34,339 nucleotides of DNA from Chloroflexota bacterium (GCA_028874795.1 JAPPHT010000013.1:1-34339), one strand, 5' to 3'. Shown: positions 24,280 through 33,055, counted from the stretch's first letter. Notes: generated by a model from the sequence alone, not told the origin. Translations and numbers: made by a program.

Positions 24280-26889
24280 GTGAAGCAACGCATCTCTTCA
24301 TTGCTGTTCAACCAGGTCGGCGTTCTGCTCCTTCTGATCATGGCGGCCTTGTTGGCCTACGTCATCATCGGACAGCCCGCCTGGGCGATAGACCCGCTGC
24401 GCGAAGCCGCGTCAGACGTCCTCGGCGGCATGGGCGTGGCACTCGTCCTGCTGCTGGCATGGGCGGCGTGGCTGGGATGGCTGCTCTCCCGCGGGTTCAG
24501 GGCAATGGCCCGCAAGTGGCGCTACGTGTTGGGGCTGGGCTTCCTCACGACAGGTGCCTTCGCTGTACTCTCCTACTTCCACACCGAGTTCCCCCTCATC
24601 GGCGTAGCGCCCCTGGGAGGCGAACTCGGCGGGCAGATACGAGGCCCCCACGGCGCTCAAGGAGTCTTCCGCACGGTCGTTATCGTCATGCTCGGGGCGT
24701 GGCTCGTTGCGCCTGTGCTGTTCAACCACGCAGCGCTCGGCATCGGCCGCGGAGCGCGTGCGACCAGTAGAGGCATCGGCACCGGCGTAAGCCGCCTTCG
24801 CCACCGAGAGCAGGGTTCCGTGATGCAGGAGGTCGACGATTATCTGGCCTCGAATGCCATGGCCTCCCGGGCTGCCCAGATGGAGGCGTTGCGCGCGGCA
24901 GATGAATACAGACGCGCAACTGCCACCCAGAGAGTGGTGGCCCGGGACGAGACTGCCCCGCGGGGCCTTGCGTACTTGGAACCGACCTCCCCCAAACCGC
25001 TGACTCCCCGCCCTGCAGGATCGGACGCCAGGTCAGAACGGAAATCCGATCCCTGGCCAGGCTTGAAGGCCACCGAACCGAGCGCACCTGAGCCCCAGCC
25101 TTCCATCGCTGCAACAGCAACGATGGCGCCGCCTGCTGTCGATGAGGGATCGGATGTCGAGCCTGCTGCCTCGGAACCGACCCACGAGATCGCAGAGCGG
25201 TCCGCCGTCGAAGAGTCCCACGAGGAGGACCACCTCTACGTCAACGGTTCACTTCAGGCGGACGTGGAAGAAACGCTGGCCCTTGCGGTCCCGATCCAGG
25301 CGCCGTGGGGTGAGATTGCCGTTGAAGCAGTACCGGCCACTCCGGAACCAGAGCCGCGGCGGGCAGGTCCTGTTGTCGCACCCAATCCACTCCCCTCTCT
25401 CGAACTACTTGCGCCACCTGTCTCCGCGGGAAGCATCACCGAGGAGCATCTCTTCACCGCCGCGCTCATAGAGGAGACGCTGGCGCAGCATGGAGTAGAA
25501 GTCAGCGTATCGGAGATACGGCCTGGGCCGAGCGTCACGATGTTCGGCATCGTCCCCGGGTGGAACCGCAAGGCGATGTCCGCGCGGGCAAGGGCGCTCG
25601 CCGCACAGGAAGACAACCAGGTGCAGATGGAGGTGCGTAACCGCGTCAAGGTCGACAGCATACTCGCGCGGGAGAAGGACCTTGCGCTGGCGTTGGCCGC
25701 GCCAACCCTGCGCATCCAGGCACCCGTTCCCGGCGAATCGCTCGTCGGCGTGGAGATGCCCAACAGATCCTCCTCAATGGTGACCATCCGAACGGTGATG
25801 GAGTCCCCGGAGTACGAACGGATGCTCGCCGCCGGAGGTCTGCCCGTGGCGCTTGGCCTGGCCTCCGCCGGCGAGCCCGTTGCTCTCGACCTGCTCAAGA
25901 TGCCGCATCTCCTCATCGCAGGCGCAACGGGCAGCGGAAAGAGCGTCTGCATCAACACGGTCATCTCGTCGATCATCTGCCACCAGGACCCCGCAAAGGT
26001 CCGGATGCTCCTGGTTGACCCCAAACGCGTAGAACTCACGCCCTACAACGGCATCCCCCACCTCGTAACGCCCGTCGTCGTCGACCCGGACAAGGTCGTC
26101 CGTCTGCTGAAGGGCGTGATTCAGGAGATGATGCGCCGCTACAAGCTCTTGGAGGAGGCCGGGGCGCGCAACATCGTCTCTTACAACCGCAACCCGCGCG
26201 CCACCGAGGAGATGCCGTACTTCGTCATCTGCATCGACGAGCTGGCGGACCTGATGATGACTGCGTCCTTCGACGTCGAGCAGTCGCTCTGTCGCCTTGC
26301 ACAGCTGGGCCGTGCTACGGGCATCCACCTCATCGTCGCCACCCAGCGCCCGTCCGTTGACGTGCTCACCGGCCTCATCAAGGCCAACTTCCCAAGCCGT
26401 ATCGCCTTCGCCGTTGCTTCGCAGGTCGACTCCCGCACCATCCTGGACTCCGCAGGCGCCGAACGCCTCCTTGGCCGCGGCGACATGCTCTTCATCTCGT
26501 CGGACTCCCCGAAACCGAAGCGCGTCCAGGGCGTCTTCATCTCCGAGGACGAGAGCGCAGCCATCAGCGAACACTGGCGGCAGTTGCCGCCCGACGCCAA
26601 CCTGCCGGAGATACCACTGGAGAACATGGCGCGGGAAGCCGAGACCGCAGCTGCCGAGAGCGCTGGCGATGGCGGTGATTTCGACGAGGGCGACTCGCTC
26701 TACGAACGTGCCTTGCAGGTCGCCGCGGCCAACCGCCAGCTGTCCACGTCGCTGCTCCAGCGCAGGCTGCGCATCGGGTATCCTCGCGCCGCCCGGTTGA
26801 TGGACCAGCTGGAGGACGAGGGCATCGTCGCCGCCGCCGGCGAACCGGGAAAGCCCCGCGACGTCATCTACCTCCCCGACGAAGAGTAG
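24280..26889 (+). CDS. ftsK: DNA translocase FtsK/SpoIIIE
   Basis: FtsK pumps chromosomal DNA through the closing septum. The 869 residues have four N-terminal membrane helices (about 11-30, 50-69, 82-100, 128-148) and a long low-complexity cytoplasmic linker, about 165-380. The motor follows, with Walker A GATGSGKSV at 548-556 and Walker B ICIDE ending at D653-E654. A C-terminal gamma winged helix (about 800-865) reads KOPS-type DNA signals. It has a SpoIIIE-like size, far shorter than E. coli FtsK. The start is a GTG at 24280; GAGGG lies very close to it. It is 101 bases after RNase J, where I see only a CATAAT at 24222-24227. Confidence 0.95.
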   Translation: MKQRISSLLFNQVGVLLLLIMAALLAYVIIGQPAWAIDPLREAASDVLGGMGVALVLLLAWAAWLGWLLSRGFRAMARKWRYVLGLGFLTTGAFAVLSYFHTEFPLIGVAPLGGELGGQIRGPHGAQGVFRTVVIVMLGAWLVAPVLFNHAALGIGRGARATSRGIGTGVSRLRHREQGSVMQEVDDYLASNAMASRAAQMEALRAADEYRRATATQRVVARDETAPRGLAYLEPTSPKPLTPRPAGSDARSERKSDPWPGLKATEPSAPEPQPSIAATATMAPPAVDEGSDVEPAASEPTHEIAERSAVEESHEEDHLYVNGSLQADVEETLALAVPIQAPWGEIAVEAVPATPEPEPRRAGPVVAPNPLPSLELLAPPVSAGSITEEHLFTAALIEETLAQHGVEVSVSEIRPGPSVTMFGIVPGWNRKAMSARARALAAQEDNQVQMEVRNRVKVDSILAREKDLALALAAPTLRIQAPVPGESLVGVEMPNRSSSMVTIRTVMESPEYERMLAAGGLPVALGLASAGEPVALDLLKMPHLLIAGATGSGKSVCINTVISSIICHQDPAKVRMLLVDPKRVELTPYNGIPHLVTPVVVDPDKVVRLLKGVIQEMMRRYKLLEEAGARNIVSYNRNPRATEEMPYFVICIDELADLMMTASFDVEQSLCRLAQLGRATGIHLIVATQRPSVDVLTGLIKANFPSRIAFAVASQVDSRTILDSAGAERLLGRGDMLFISSDSPKPKRVQGVFISEDESAAISEHWRQLPPDANLPEIPLENMAREAETAAAESAGDGGDFDEGDSLYERALQVAAANRQLSTSLLQRRLRIGYPRAARLMDQLEDEGIVAAAGEPGKPRDVIYLPDEE

Positions 26890-26948
26890 CCTCCCTCTCG
26901 GATCTCGATCCTCACTCGAGGCGCGCCGTGAGTCGTGCTTGCGGCTTC

Positions 26949-26957
26949 TGCTAGAAT
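26949..26957 (+). promoter_or_regulatory. Candidate extended -10 promoter of the DUF59-mrp operon
   Basis: TGC followed by TAGAAT, identical to the element in front of metG. The predicted leader is about 25 bases and contains GAGAGGAG, a good SD for the ATG at 26989. No -35 is evident. Confidence 0.55.
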
Positions 26958-26988
26958 CGGCTCATACAGGCGAGAGGAGACAAACGCC

Positions 26989-27303
26989 ATGGCCGCTGAA
27001 GTAACGGTGGAGGAAGTAACCGAAGCGCTGAAGGACGTATACGACCCCGAGATTCCGGTGAACGTCGTCGACCTCGGCCTCATCTACGGCATCGAAGTGG
27101 ACGACGACAGCAACGTCCACGTGGACATGACCCTCACCGCCGCCGGATGCAGCATGGGGCCGTTCATCGCTCAGCAGGCCGAATGGGCCATCGCCGATCT
27201 CGACGGCGTCAGAGACGTGAACGTGGAGATCTCGTTCGACCCGCCCTGGTCGCCCGACCGCATCACCGAAGACGGGCGCAAGCTGCTCGGCCTCGACGAC
27301 TAA
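26989..27303 (+). CDS. DUF59/MIP18-family Fe-S assembly factor (SufT/PaaD-like)
   Basis: These small proteins assist maturation of iron-sulfur proteins. The 104 residues show the family core: D-P-E-I-P-V-N-V-V-D-L-G-L-I-Y early, then T-A-A-G-C-S-M-G with the conserved cysteine C54 and the D-P-P-W-S-P-D-R-I ending. The ATG at 26989 has an SD (AGGAG, eight bases away); the in-frame ATG at 26935 would lie upstream of the promoter. In many bacteria this domain is the N-terminus of Mrp; here it is a separate gene just before the Mrp ATPase. Confidence 0.9.
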   Translation: MAAEVTVEEVTEALKDVYDPEIPVNVVDLGLIYGIEVDDDSNVHVDMTLTAAGCSMGPFIAQQAEWAIADLDGVRDVNVEISFDPPWSPDRITEDGRKLLGLDD

Positions 27304-27367
27304 CGCGCGCCCCAGCCGCGTAACGCTGGCAGTACGGGGCCGCGCCCCGGGGAGAGTGCACGCCCCG

Positions 27368-28222
27368 ATGACGATGAACGAAGAGCAGCGCCAGGCGCGC
27401 CTCGCGCAGATCAAGCGCCAATGGGAGCAGCGCCGCGCCATCAGCCGGTCTCTCGGCAAGATCAAGACCAAGATAGGCGTGTACAGCGCCAAGGGCGGCG
27501 TCGGCAAGACCACCGTCGCAGTCAACCTCGCGGCGTACCTCGCGGAGAAAGGCTACGCCGTCGGCCTGCTCGATGCCGACATCGACACCCCAAATGCCCC
27601 GGAAGTGCTCGGCAGCGACGCCCACCCCGAGAGCGCGGACGGCCGCATCAAGCCCGCAGAAGCATTCGGTGTCAAAGCCGTGTCCATGTCCTACTTCCAG
27701 CAGAACCCGGAAGAGGCCATCATCTGGCGCGGCCCCATGATCCATAACGCCATCAATCAGTTCCTCCAGATGACGGACTGGGGCGAGATCGACTTCCTCG
27801 TCGTTGATATGCCGCCCGGCACCTCGGATGCGCCGCTCACGGTCATGCAGGTGCTCACGATGGACGGCTTCGTCGTCGTGACCACACCGCAGAGCCTCGC
27901 CGCCTTGGACGCGAAGCGCTCCATCAACATGATCCGCAAGCTGAACGTGGAGGTGCTGGGAGTCGTCGAGAACTACGTGGGTGAAGTGTTCGGCTCCGGT
28001 GCGGGCCGCGAGCTTGCCAACGACCTCTCCCTGCCGTTCCTTGGCGAGATCGCGCTGCGCGCCGACTACCGCGACGACTCGCAGCCTACGGTCCTCGCCA
28101 GCGCCGGTGTCCGCGGCGAGTACGATGCCATCTGGGCGGCGCTCGAAGAGCGGCTCACCGAACTGGAGGCGATGCCGGAGCAGCAGGCCGTCGCGGAAGG
28201 AGCAGGGGATGAGCCTCGCTGA
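27368..28222 (+). CDS. Mrp/ApbC (NBP35-like) P-loop ATPase without cysteines
   Basis: Mrp/ApbC proteins are ATP-dependent carriers of Fe-S clusters. The 284 residues contain the deviant Walker A KGGVGKTT at 42-49 with signature lysine K42, switch motifs D-A-D-I-D-T-P-N and VVDMPPGTSD, and the family's G-V-V-E-N near the C-terminus. The usual C-x-x-C bridging a cluster after that segment is missing, and there is no cysteine anywhere in the protein. A classical cluster-carrier role is therefore doubtful. I prefer the ATG at 27368, with GGGGAGAG upstream; a GTG at 27356 is also possible, but the SD would overlap it. Confidence 0.88.
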   Translation: MTMNEEQRQARLAQIKRQWEQRRAISRSLGKIKTKIGVYSAKGGVGKTTVAVNLAAYLAEKGYAVGLLDADIDTPNAPEVLGSDAHPESADGRIKPAEAFGVKAVSMSYFQQNPEEAIIWRGPMIHNAINQFLQMTDWGEIDFLVVDMPPGTSDAPLTVMQVLTMDGFVVVTTPQSLAALDAKRSINMIRKLNVEVLGVVENYVGEVFGSGAGRELANDLSLPFLGEIALRADYRDDSQPTVLASAGVRGEYDAIWAALEERLTELEAMPEQQAVAEGAGDEPR

Positions 28223-28355
28223 CCGCAAGTACGCCCACCAGCACAAGCCGGGCAAGCACAACCGCAAGAAGTTCACCCCGCCGCCGAAGCCCAACGCGCA
28301 GTTGCGGAAGGAACTCCGAGAGATACTCGAACAACAGAAGCCGCCGGAGGACTGA
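28209..28355 (+). CDS. Small basic Lys/Pro-rich protein overlapping the Mrp gene
   Basis: I do not recognise this 48-residue product. It is rich in Lys, His, Arg and Pro (HKPGKHNRKKF and TPPPKP) and ends in a short acidic helix-like segment (LRKELREILEQQ). There is no membrane segment and no cysteine. The ATG at 28209 lies inside the last codons of the Mrp gene, 14 bases of overlap, in another frame. GGAAGGAG (28195-28202) is correctly placed six bases upstream. The overlap and the strong SD support real, coupled translation. It may bind nucleic acid, but that rests only on composition. Confidence 0.6.
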   Translation: MSLADRKYAHQHKPGKHNRKKFTPPPKPNAQLRKELREILEQQKPPED

Positions 28356-28362
28356 AGCTCGC

Positions 28363-29322
28363 TTATCCGCCGCGCCTGGCGCGCTGGCTCTGCACCACAG
28401 AAAGGGCCAGCTTCTCCACCTCTCCACGGGACGCTTCCACGAAGAAGTAGAGGGTCCGTCCGTATCGCTTCGCCATCAGGTGCCACTCGTCGTCCAGGGA
28501 GCGGTAGTGCGCCTCCTCGCCACCCAGGGCCACCGCTTCAAGGCCTGCCGCCGAAACGATGCGCCCCCACAGCAGCCCCACGATGAACGCAGGGTAGCTC
28601 GACTCCGCGACCACGATGATGCCGGCGCCCATGCCGCGCAACACGTCTGCGTTGATCACGGACGGGGCTTCGCCGAACTCCCCGTAGAGCCCGAACGATA
28701 CGAGGTCCACCCGGGCAAACCGCAGCCCGGTGCCGAGGCCGCCTACCCCCAGGCCCAACTCGGCGAGCGTCCTGTCCAGCACGTCTTCCCGGTTCCGGAT
28801 GAAGCCGAGCGCCAGCAACGGCGAGAGCGGGGCGTCCGGCAGCAGAAGCCACCCATGCCGTGCGGCAGGGTCACGCTCCGCCCACGGCAAGCGGTCCTCT
28901 CCCGTCCACGCGACGTGGACCGTCTCCGCCCACGCGTTGTCCGGCTTTCCGAACAGGAGGGTGCGGCCCTCGGCGCGCCTCCAGATGCCGGCTTCGAGCG
29001 CCAGGGCCGCCACGGACGCCTCCGCAGCATCCACGAACTCCACGCGTCCCGCATACTCGCGCACCGGGTCGACCGCCACCCCCTCGAACCGGACGACGCG
29101 CCCCGTTGCCTCGCGTCCATCGGCGCCGCGGATGGTGACTGCCGAAGGACGCTGAGGCGCGACATAGACGGCCGCATTCATCGGAACGTCCGGCGCGGCC
29201 CACTCGTCGAATGGGGGCGGCAGGGCCTCGCCGGGCAGGGCGGCATCGTTCCAGTTGAGGAAGGCGAAGGCGACCAGCGCCACCAGCAGGATGCCGAACA
29301 GGAAGAGGAGCCGTCTGCGCAT
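28363..29322 (-). CDS. Unknown membrane-anchored protein downstream of uvrB
   Basis: I do not recognise a family. The 319 residues begin MRRR and a hydrophobic segment (5-22) without a lipobox, so it is either a signal anchor or an uncleaved signal. The remaining 295 residues look globular, mixed alpha/beta, with no cysteine. The residue pattern (alternating charged and small hydrophobic stretches, few repeats) suggests a folded extracytoplasmic domain. The ATG at 29322 is 2 bases after the uvrB stop, so it is co-transcribed and probably translationally coupled with uvrB. A direct role in repair is unlikely for a protein outside the membrane. Confidence 0.8.
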   Translation of the reverse strand: MRRRLLFLFGILLVALVAFAFLNWNDAALPGEALPPPFDEWAAPDVPMNAAVYVAPQRPSAVTIRGADGREATGRVVRFEGVAVDPVREYAGRVEFVDAAEASVAALALEAGIWRRAEGRTLLFGKPDNAWAETVHVAWTGEDRLPWAERDPAARHGWLLLPDAPLSPLLALGFIRNREDVLDRTLAELGLGVGGLGTGLRFARVDLVSFGLYGEFGEAPSVINADVLRGMGAGIIVVAESSYPAFIVGLLWGRIVSAAGLEAVALGGEEAHYRSLDDEWHLMAKRYGRTLYFFVEASRGEVEKLALSVVQSQRARRGG

Positions 29323-29324
29323 CC

Positions 29325-31433
29325 CTACCGCTTGCGCCTCCGCCTGCCGCCAGCTCTCTCGTAGGGTCTCGGCTCCGGTTCCGCTCTGCGCACGGGCGTT
29401 GCCTCGCCGCCCGCGCCACGGTCGGCGACCTCCTGCGCAACGAGCAGTCGCTTGAGGTCCACCATCTCGTCGCGCAACAGGGCCGCCTTCTCGAACTCCA
29501 GCTGGCGGGCCGCCTCCTTCATATCCGCTTCCAACTGCTTCACCACACGGGCAAGGTCGTCCTTCGGCATATCCTGCCGAACGCCGTAAGCGGCGCGCGG
29601 CTCCGCCAGTTCACGGATGGACTCCGTGATGTCGCGTATCGCCTTGCGGATGCCCTCGGGCTCGATGCCTTCGCGTTGGTTGAAGGCTGTCTGCAGCGTA
29701 CGGCGGCGCTCCGTCTCGTCTATCGCCTGCCGCATGGAGTCGGTGATGCGGTCCGCGTACATGATGACGTGGCCGTCCAGGTGACGGGCCGCCCGGCCTA
29801 TCGTCTGGATCAGCGACGGCGTGGAGCGCAGGTAGCCTTCCTTGTCGGCGTCCAGCACCGCAACGAGGCTCACCTCCGGCAGGTCCAGCCCCTCACGGAG
29901 CAGGTTGATGCCGACGACCACGTCGTGCACGCCAAGCCGAAGGTCGCGCAGGATCTCCGTGCGCCTGAGCGTGTCCACCTCGGAGTGGAGGTAGTGGACC
30001 TTGACGTTCATCTCGCGCAGATAGTCGGTCAGCTCCTCCGCCATGCGCTTGGTGAGCGTCGTCACGAGCGCCCGCTCGCCTTTCGCGGTACGGAGGCCTA
30101 TCTGCTCCAGCAGGTCGTCGATCTGCCCCCTGGTCGGTTTCACCTCGAGGGTCGGGTCGAGGAGTCCGGTCGGCCTGATGACCTGCTCCACGACCTGCGA
30201 ACTGTGCTGCAGTTCGTAGGCGGCCGGAGTCGCGGACACGTAGACGACCTGGTTCACGATGCGCTCGAACTCCTCGAAGTTCAGCGGTCGGTTATCGCGC
30301 GCTGACGGCAGGCGGAACCCGAAGTCGATGAGCGCGTCCTTGCGCGACATCTCCCCGTGGAACATGCCACGCAATTGCGGGATGGCCATGTGGGACTCGT
30401 CGATGATCAGGAGGTGGTCGTCCGGCAGGTAGTCCATGAGCGTCCACGGCGTGCTGCCGCGTGGACGTCTCCCGAGAGGCTGCGAGTAGTTCTCGACGCC
30501 CGCGCAGTAGCCGGTCTCCCGCAGCATCTCCAGGTCGTAGCGCGTGCGGTGCTCCAGCCGTTGCGCCTCCAGCACCCGACCGCCCTCCCGCAGGCCGATG
30601 AGCCGTTCTTCCAGCTCCTGCTCTATCTCGACGACGGCCTCCTCCAGCTTCTCGCGGGAGGTCACGAAGTGCTTGGCGGGATAGATGTCTATCTGCGAAC
30701 GCTCGGAGAGCAGCTCGCCGGTCAGCGAATCGACCTCGACGATGCGCTCGACGTCGTCCCCGAAGAACTCGACGCGCACGGCGACGTCCTCGTAGGCCGG
30801 CATGATCTCCAGCGTGTCGCCGCGCACGCGGAAGCGGGCGCGGGCCAGGTCGTAGTCGTTGCGCTCGTACTGCATCTCGATGAGGCGTCGCGCGAGCTTC
30901 TGCCGGTTCAGGCGCTCGCCCCGCGTGATGCGCTCCACGAACGCGAAGTACTCGGCGGGTGAGCCGAGACCATAGATGCAGGAGACGGAGGCGACGATGA
31001 GCACGTCGCGCCTCGTCATCAGGGAGCGGGTCGCGGCGTGGCGGAGCTTGTCGATCTCGTCGTTGATGTCCGCTTCCTTCTCGATGTAGGTGTCGGTGGA
31101 GGGGACGTACGCCTCCGGCTGGTAGTAGTCGTAGTAGGAGACGAAGTATTCGACGGCGTTCTCCGGGAAGAAGTCGCGGAACTCCTGCGCGAGCTGGGCG
31201 GCGAGCGTCTTGTTGGGCGCGATGACGAGCGTAGGTTTCTGGACGGCCTCGACGGTCTTGGCCATCGTGTAGGTCTTGCCGGAGCCGGTGACGCCGAGCA
31301 GCGTCTGGTGGCGCATGCCCTTGTGGATGCCGTCCGCGAGCCGGTCGATGGCCTGCGGCTGGTCGCCTCGCGGTTCGAAGTCGGCGACGACGCGGAACGG
31401 GGTCCCGGTCCCTGTTGGGTGGAGCGTGGTCAT
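29325..31433 (-). CDS. uvrB: Excinuclease ABC subunit B
   Basis: UvrB verifies DNA damage and recruits UvrC in nucleotide-excision repair. The 702 residues fit the family. Walker A GVTGSGKT is at 47-54. The beta-hairpin that inserts between DNA strands is visible as [12 protein letters not shown], followed by helicase motifs ([32 protein letters not shown]). The C-terminal UVR motif, [16 protein letters not shown], is near residue 650. A basic tail ends the protein (RRRRKR). GAGGG lies about ten bases upstream of the ATG. I see no recognisable SOS box upstream. Confidence 0.97.
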   Translation of the reverse strand: MTTLHPTGTGTPFRVVADFEPRGDQPQAIDRLADGIHKGMRHQTLLGVTGSGKTYTMAKTVEAVQKPTLVIAPNKTLAAQLAQEFRDFFPENAVEYFVSYYDYYQPEAYVPSTDTYIEKEADINDEIDKLRHAATRSLMTRRDVLIVASVSCIYGLGSPAEYFAFVERITRGERLNRQKLARRLIEMQYERNDYDLARARFRVRGDTLEIMPAYEDVAVRVEFFGDDVERIVEVDSLTGELLSERSQIDIYPAKHFVTSREKLEEAVVEIEQELEERLIGLREGGRVLEAQRLEHRTRYDLEMLRETGYCAGVENYSQPLGRRPRGSTPWTLMDYLPDDHLLIIDESHMAIPQLRGMFHGEMSRKDALIDFGFRLPSARDNRPLNFEEFERIVNQVVYVSATPAAYELQHSSQVVEQVIRPTGLLDPTLEVKPTRGQIDDLLEQIGLRTAKGERALVTTLTKRMAEELTDYLREMNVKVHYLHSEVDTLRRTEILRDLRLGVHDVVVGINLLREGLDLPEVSLVAVLDADKEGYLRSTPSLIQTIGRAARHLDGHVIMYADRITDSMRQAIDETERRRTLQTAFNQREGIEPEGIRKAIRDITESIRELAEPRAAYGVRQDMPKDDLARVVKQLEADMKEAARQLEFEKAALLRDEMVDLKRLLVAQEVADRGAGGEATPVRRAEPEPRPYERAGGRRRRKR

Positions 31434-31531
31434 GTTCGTGCGTCCCTCACCCTCCTAATTTCGCCGACAGCGGCGTCCGGGGCAAGCGTCGGGGCCTGAT
31501 TGGATTAAGGATGCCAACGGCTGCCGCAGTC

Positions 31532-31654
31532 TGGCACTCTTAAACCTTGTCCTACGAGTGAAACGATCTCCCTGTTTGGCACCCTTGGCACTCTTGATCG
31601 GGGCGTTTCCAAGGCCGTGGCCTGCTTCCCGGGTTAAGAGTGCCAAGAGTGCCA
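31532..31654. repeat. TGGCACTCTT repeat cluster upstream of uvrB
   Basis: The 10-mer TGGCACTCTT occurs at 31532-31541. A near-tandem copy pair, TGGCACCCTTGGCACTCTT, is at 31577-31595. Its inverse complement, 18 of 19 matching, is at 31636-31654. The two large arms are 40 bases apart. This is the first part of the roughly 700-base gene-free stretch 31434-32135. It lies about 100-220 bases upstream of the uvrB ATG. Confidence 0.75.
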
Positions 31655-31711
31655 GTGTTTTCGAAAGTTGGGACCGGAGCTATAGGTCCTATCGATAGCT
31701 GCACCTGTGAG

Positions 31712-31773
31712 CCATAGACGCGGTCTATGGGAGAGGCAGGGTACACGGTCATGCGTCCAGCGTAACGGACGCA
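31712..31773. repeat. Two perfect small hairpins in the uvrB upstream region
   Basis: CCATAGAC (31712-31719) pairs with GTCTATGG (31723-31730) around a 3-base loop. TGCGTCC (31752-31758) pairs with GGACGCA (31767-31773) around 8 bases. Between uvrB and these, CTATCGATAG (31689-31698) is a palindrome. Function unknown. No T-runs follow, so they are not clear terminators. Confidence 0.6.
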
Positions 31774-31835
31774 GGGGCGATCGGGTAAGGGGCGGGTGTC
31801 ACGGATGCGTCGCCTGCCCGCGAACCCTCTCACTC

Positions 31836-32115
31836 ACGCGCTGAAGCGCGTTGCCCTTTCCCAGAGGGAGAGGGGGAAGGCCCCCGAGAGATTCCTCGAC
31901 TCCGCCCTCGGCTGCCGCCGACGGCTCTGCTCGGAATGACAAACCCCAACCTCCGCTCCACTCAGGACGCCCTCACCCCCGTATCAAGTGCGGGGCCGGA
32001 CGCTCCGCCCACAACCCAGCCTCCGTGTGCCCTGACGGGCGCTCTGGATTCCCGCTTTCGCGGGAATGACGGGTACGGGCTGCGGGGTCCCTGCTCTCCG
32101 CGCGCGCTTCAGCGC
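31836..32115. repeat. Composite intergenic repeat, copy A
   Basis: Modules in order: ACGCGCT-GA-AGCGCGT (31836-31851); a CCCTTTCCCAGAGGGAGAGGG-like palindromic stretch (31853-31874); a GAGATTCCTCG...CTCGGAATGACA element (31887-31941); ATTCCCGC-TTTC-GCGGGAAT (32048-32067); and GCGCTTCAGCGC (32104-32115), the first palindrome reversed. Such palindromes resemble dispersed intergenic repeats common in many genomes. A shorter copy with the same order lies at 34140-34242. No coding frame here looks real. Confidence 0.7.
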
Positions 32116-32135
32116 GGGAGCGATGGAGGCGGCAC

Positions 32136-33053
32136 TCACGAATAGATGTCGCGGAGGGCGGCGGCGAGGTCAGGGTGGCGGAAGGCGTAGCCAGAGGCGA
32201 GTGCGGCAGCGGGCAGGGTGCGGCGGCTGTTCAGCAACTCCGCGGCGAAGCCGCCCAGCACGAGGCGCAGCCCGAACCCGGGCGTGGGCACGAGCGCAGG
32301 ACGGCGCAGGACACGCCCCAGCTCCCTCGCGAGGTCCCGTTGGCGCACCGGCGCTGGAGCGCAGACGTTGAGCGGTCCTCGCACGGAATCGTTGTCCAGC
32401 GCGTGGAGGATGAGACCGACGACGTCGTCCAGGTGCACCCACGGCCACCATTGCCGACCCGATCCGGCAGGTCCGGCGAGGCCCCAGCGCGTGAGACGCG
32501 ACAGCGGCGCGAGGAAGCCCCCGCCGCGCCCCGCGACGAGACCGGTGCGCAGCAGGACGACGCGTGCCCCGGCGGCAGACGCCTGGTCTGCTGCCGCCTC
32601 CCACCGCACGCAGACATCGGTGAGGAAGCCCTCACCGGATGATGCATCCTCGGTCAACTCCTCGTCTCCCCGATCGCCGTAGTAGCCGACGGCGCTCGCA
32701 CTGACGAGGACCTGCGGGACGGCGCCCGCGTTCGCCGCGTCCCGCATCCCCTGCACGAGGTTACGCGTGGCCGTCTCCCGCGACTCCATGATGGCCCGCC
32801 TCTTCCGGCTGGTCCAGCGTCCCACCACGCTCTCCCCCATGAGGTTCACAACCGCATCCACACCCTCGAACGCCTCGGCGGGCGGCGGGCCCTCCAGCGG
32901 ATGCCAGGCGTACGTGTGCGCCAGCCCCGGCAGGGTCATGCGCGTGCGTGTGGGATCGCGGGTCAGCGCCACCCGCTGGTCGCCGCGTTCCACCAGCGCA
33001 TGGACCAGCGCACGCCCCACGAACCCCGTCGCTCCTGCAATCAACACCCGCAT
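32136..33053 (-). CDS. TIGR01777-family SDR epimerase (YfcH-like)
   Basis: This is an extended short-chain dehydrogenase-like protein of unknown substrate. The 305 residues start with RVLIAGATGFVGRALV, containing the NAD(P)-binding G-x-x-G-x-x-G at about 7-13. The YfcH-specific V-N-L-M-G-E and W-T-x-x-R-K segments, and the S-A-V-G-Y-Y-G catalytic stretch follow. The C-terminal DUF1731 motif is P-x-F-x-L-R-L-V-L-G...A-S-G-Y-x-F-R-x-P. The ATG at 33053 directly precedes the Rossmann strand; open frame upstream belongs to the previous gene. It starts 2 bases after the DUF523-DUF1722 stop. Confidence 0.93.
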   Translation of the reverse strand: MRVLIAGATGFVGRALVHALVERGDQRVALTRDPTRTRMTLPGLAHTYAWHPLEGPPPAEAFEGVDAVVNLMGESVVGRWTSRKRRAIMESRETATRNLVQGMRDAANAGAVPQVLVSASAVGYYGDRGDEELTEDASSGEGFLTDVCVRWEAAADQASAAGARVVLLRTGLVAGRGGGFLAPLSRLTRWGLAGPAGSGRQWWPWVHLDDVVGLILHALDNDSVRGPLNVCAPAPVRQRDLARELGRVLRRPALVPTPGFGLRLVLGGFAAELLNSRRTLPAAALASGYAFRHPDLAAALRDIYS

Positions 33054-33055
33054 GA

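Noticed and set aside
31585-31646. CIRCE-like heat-shock operator (TTGGCACTC ... GAGTGCCAA)
   Set aside because: CIRCE needs TTAGCACTC and a 9-base spacer. Here the half-sites differ and are 44 bases apart, and uvrB is not a heat-shock gene.
31552-31833. Minus-strand frame of 93 codons in the uvrB upstream region
   Set aside because: It merely reads through the repeats (T-G-T-L-G-T-L) and has no SD or conserved motif.
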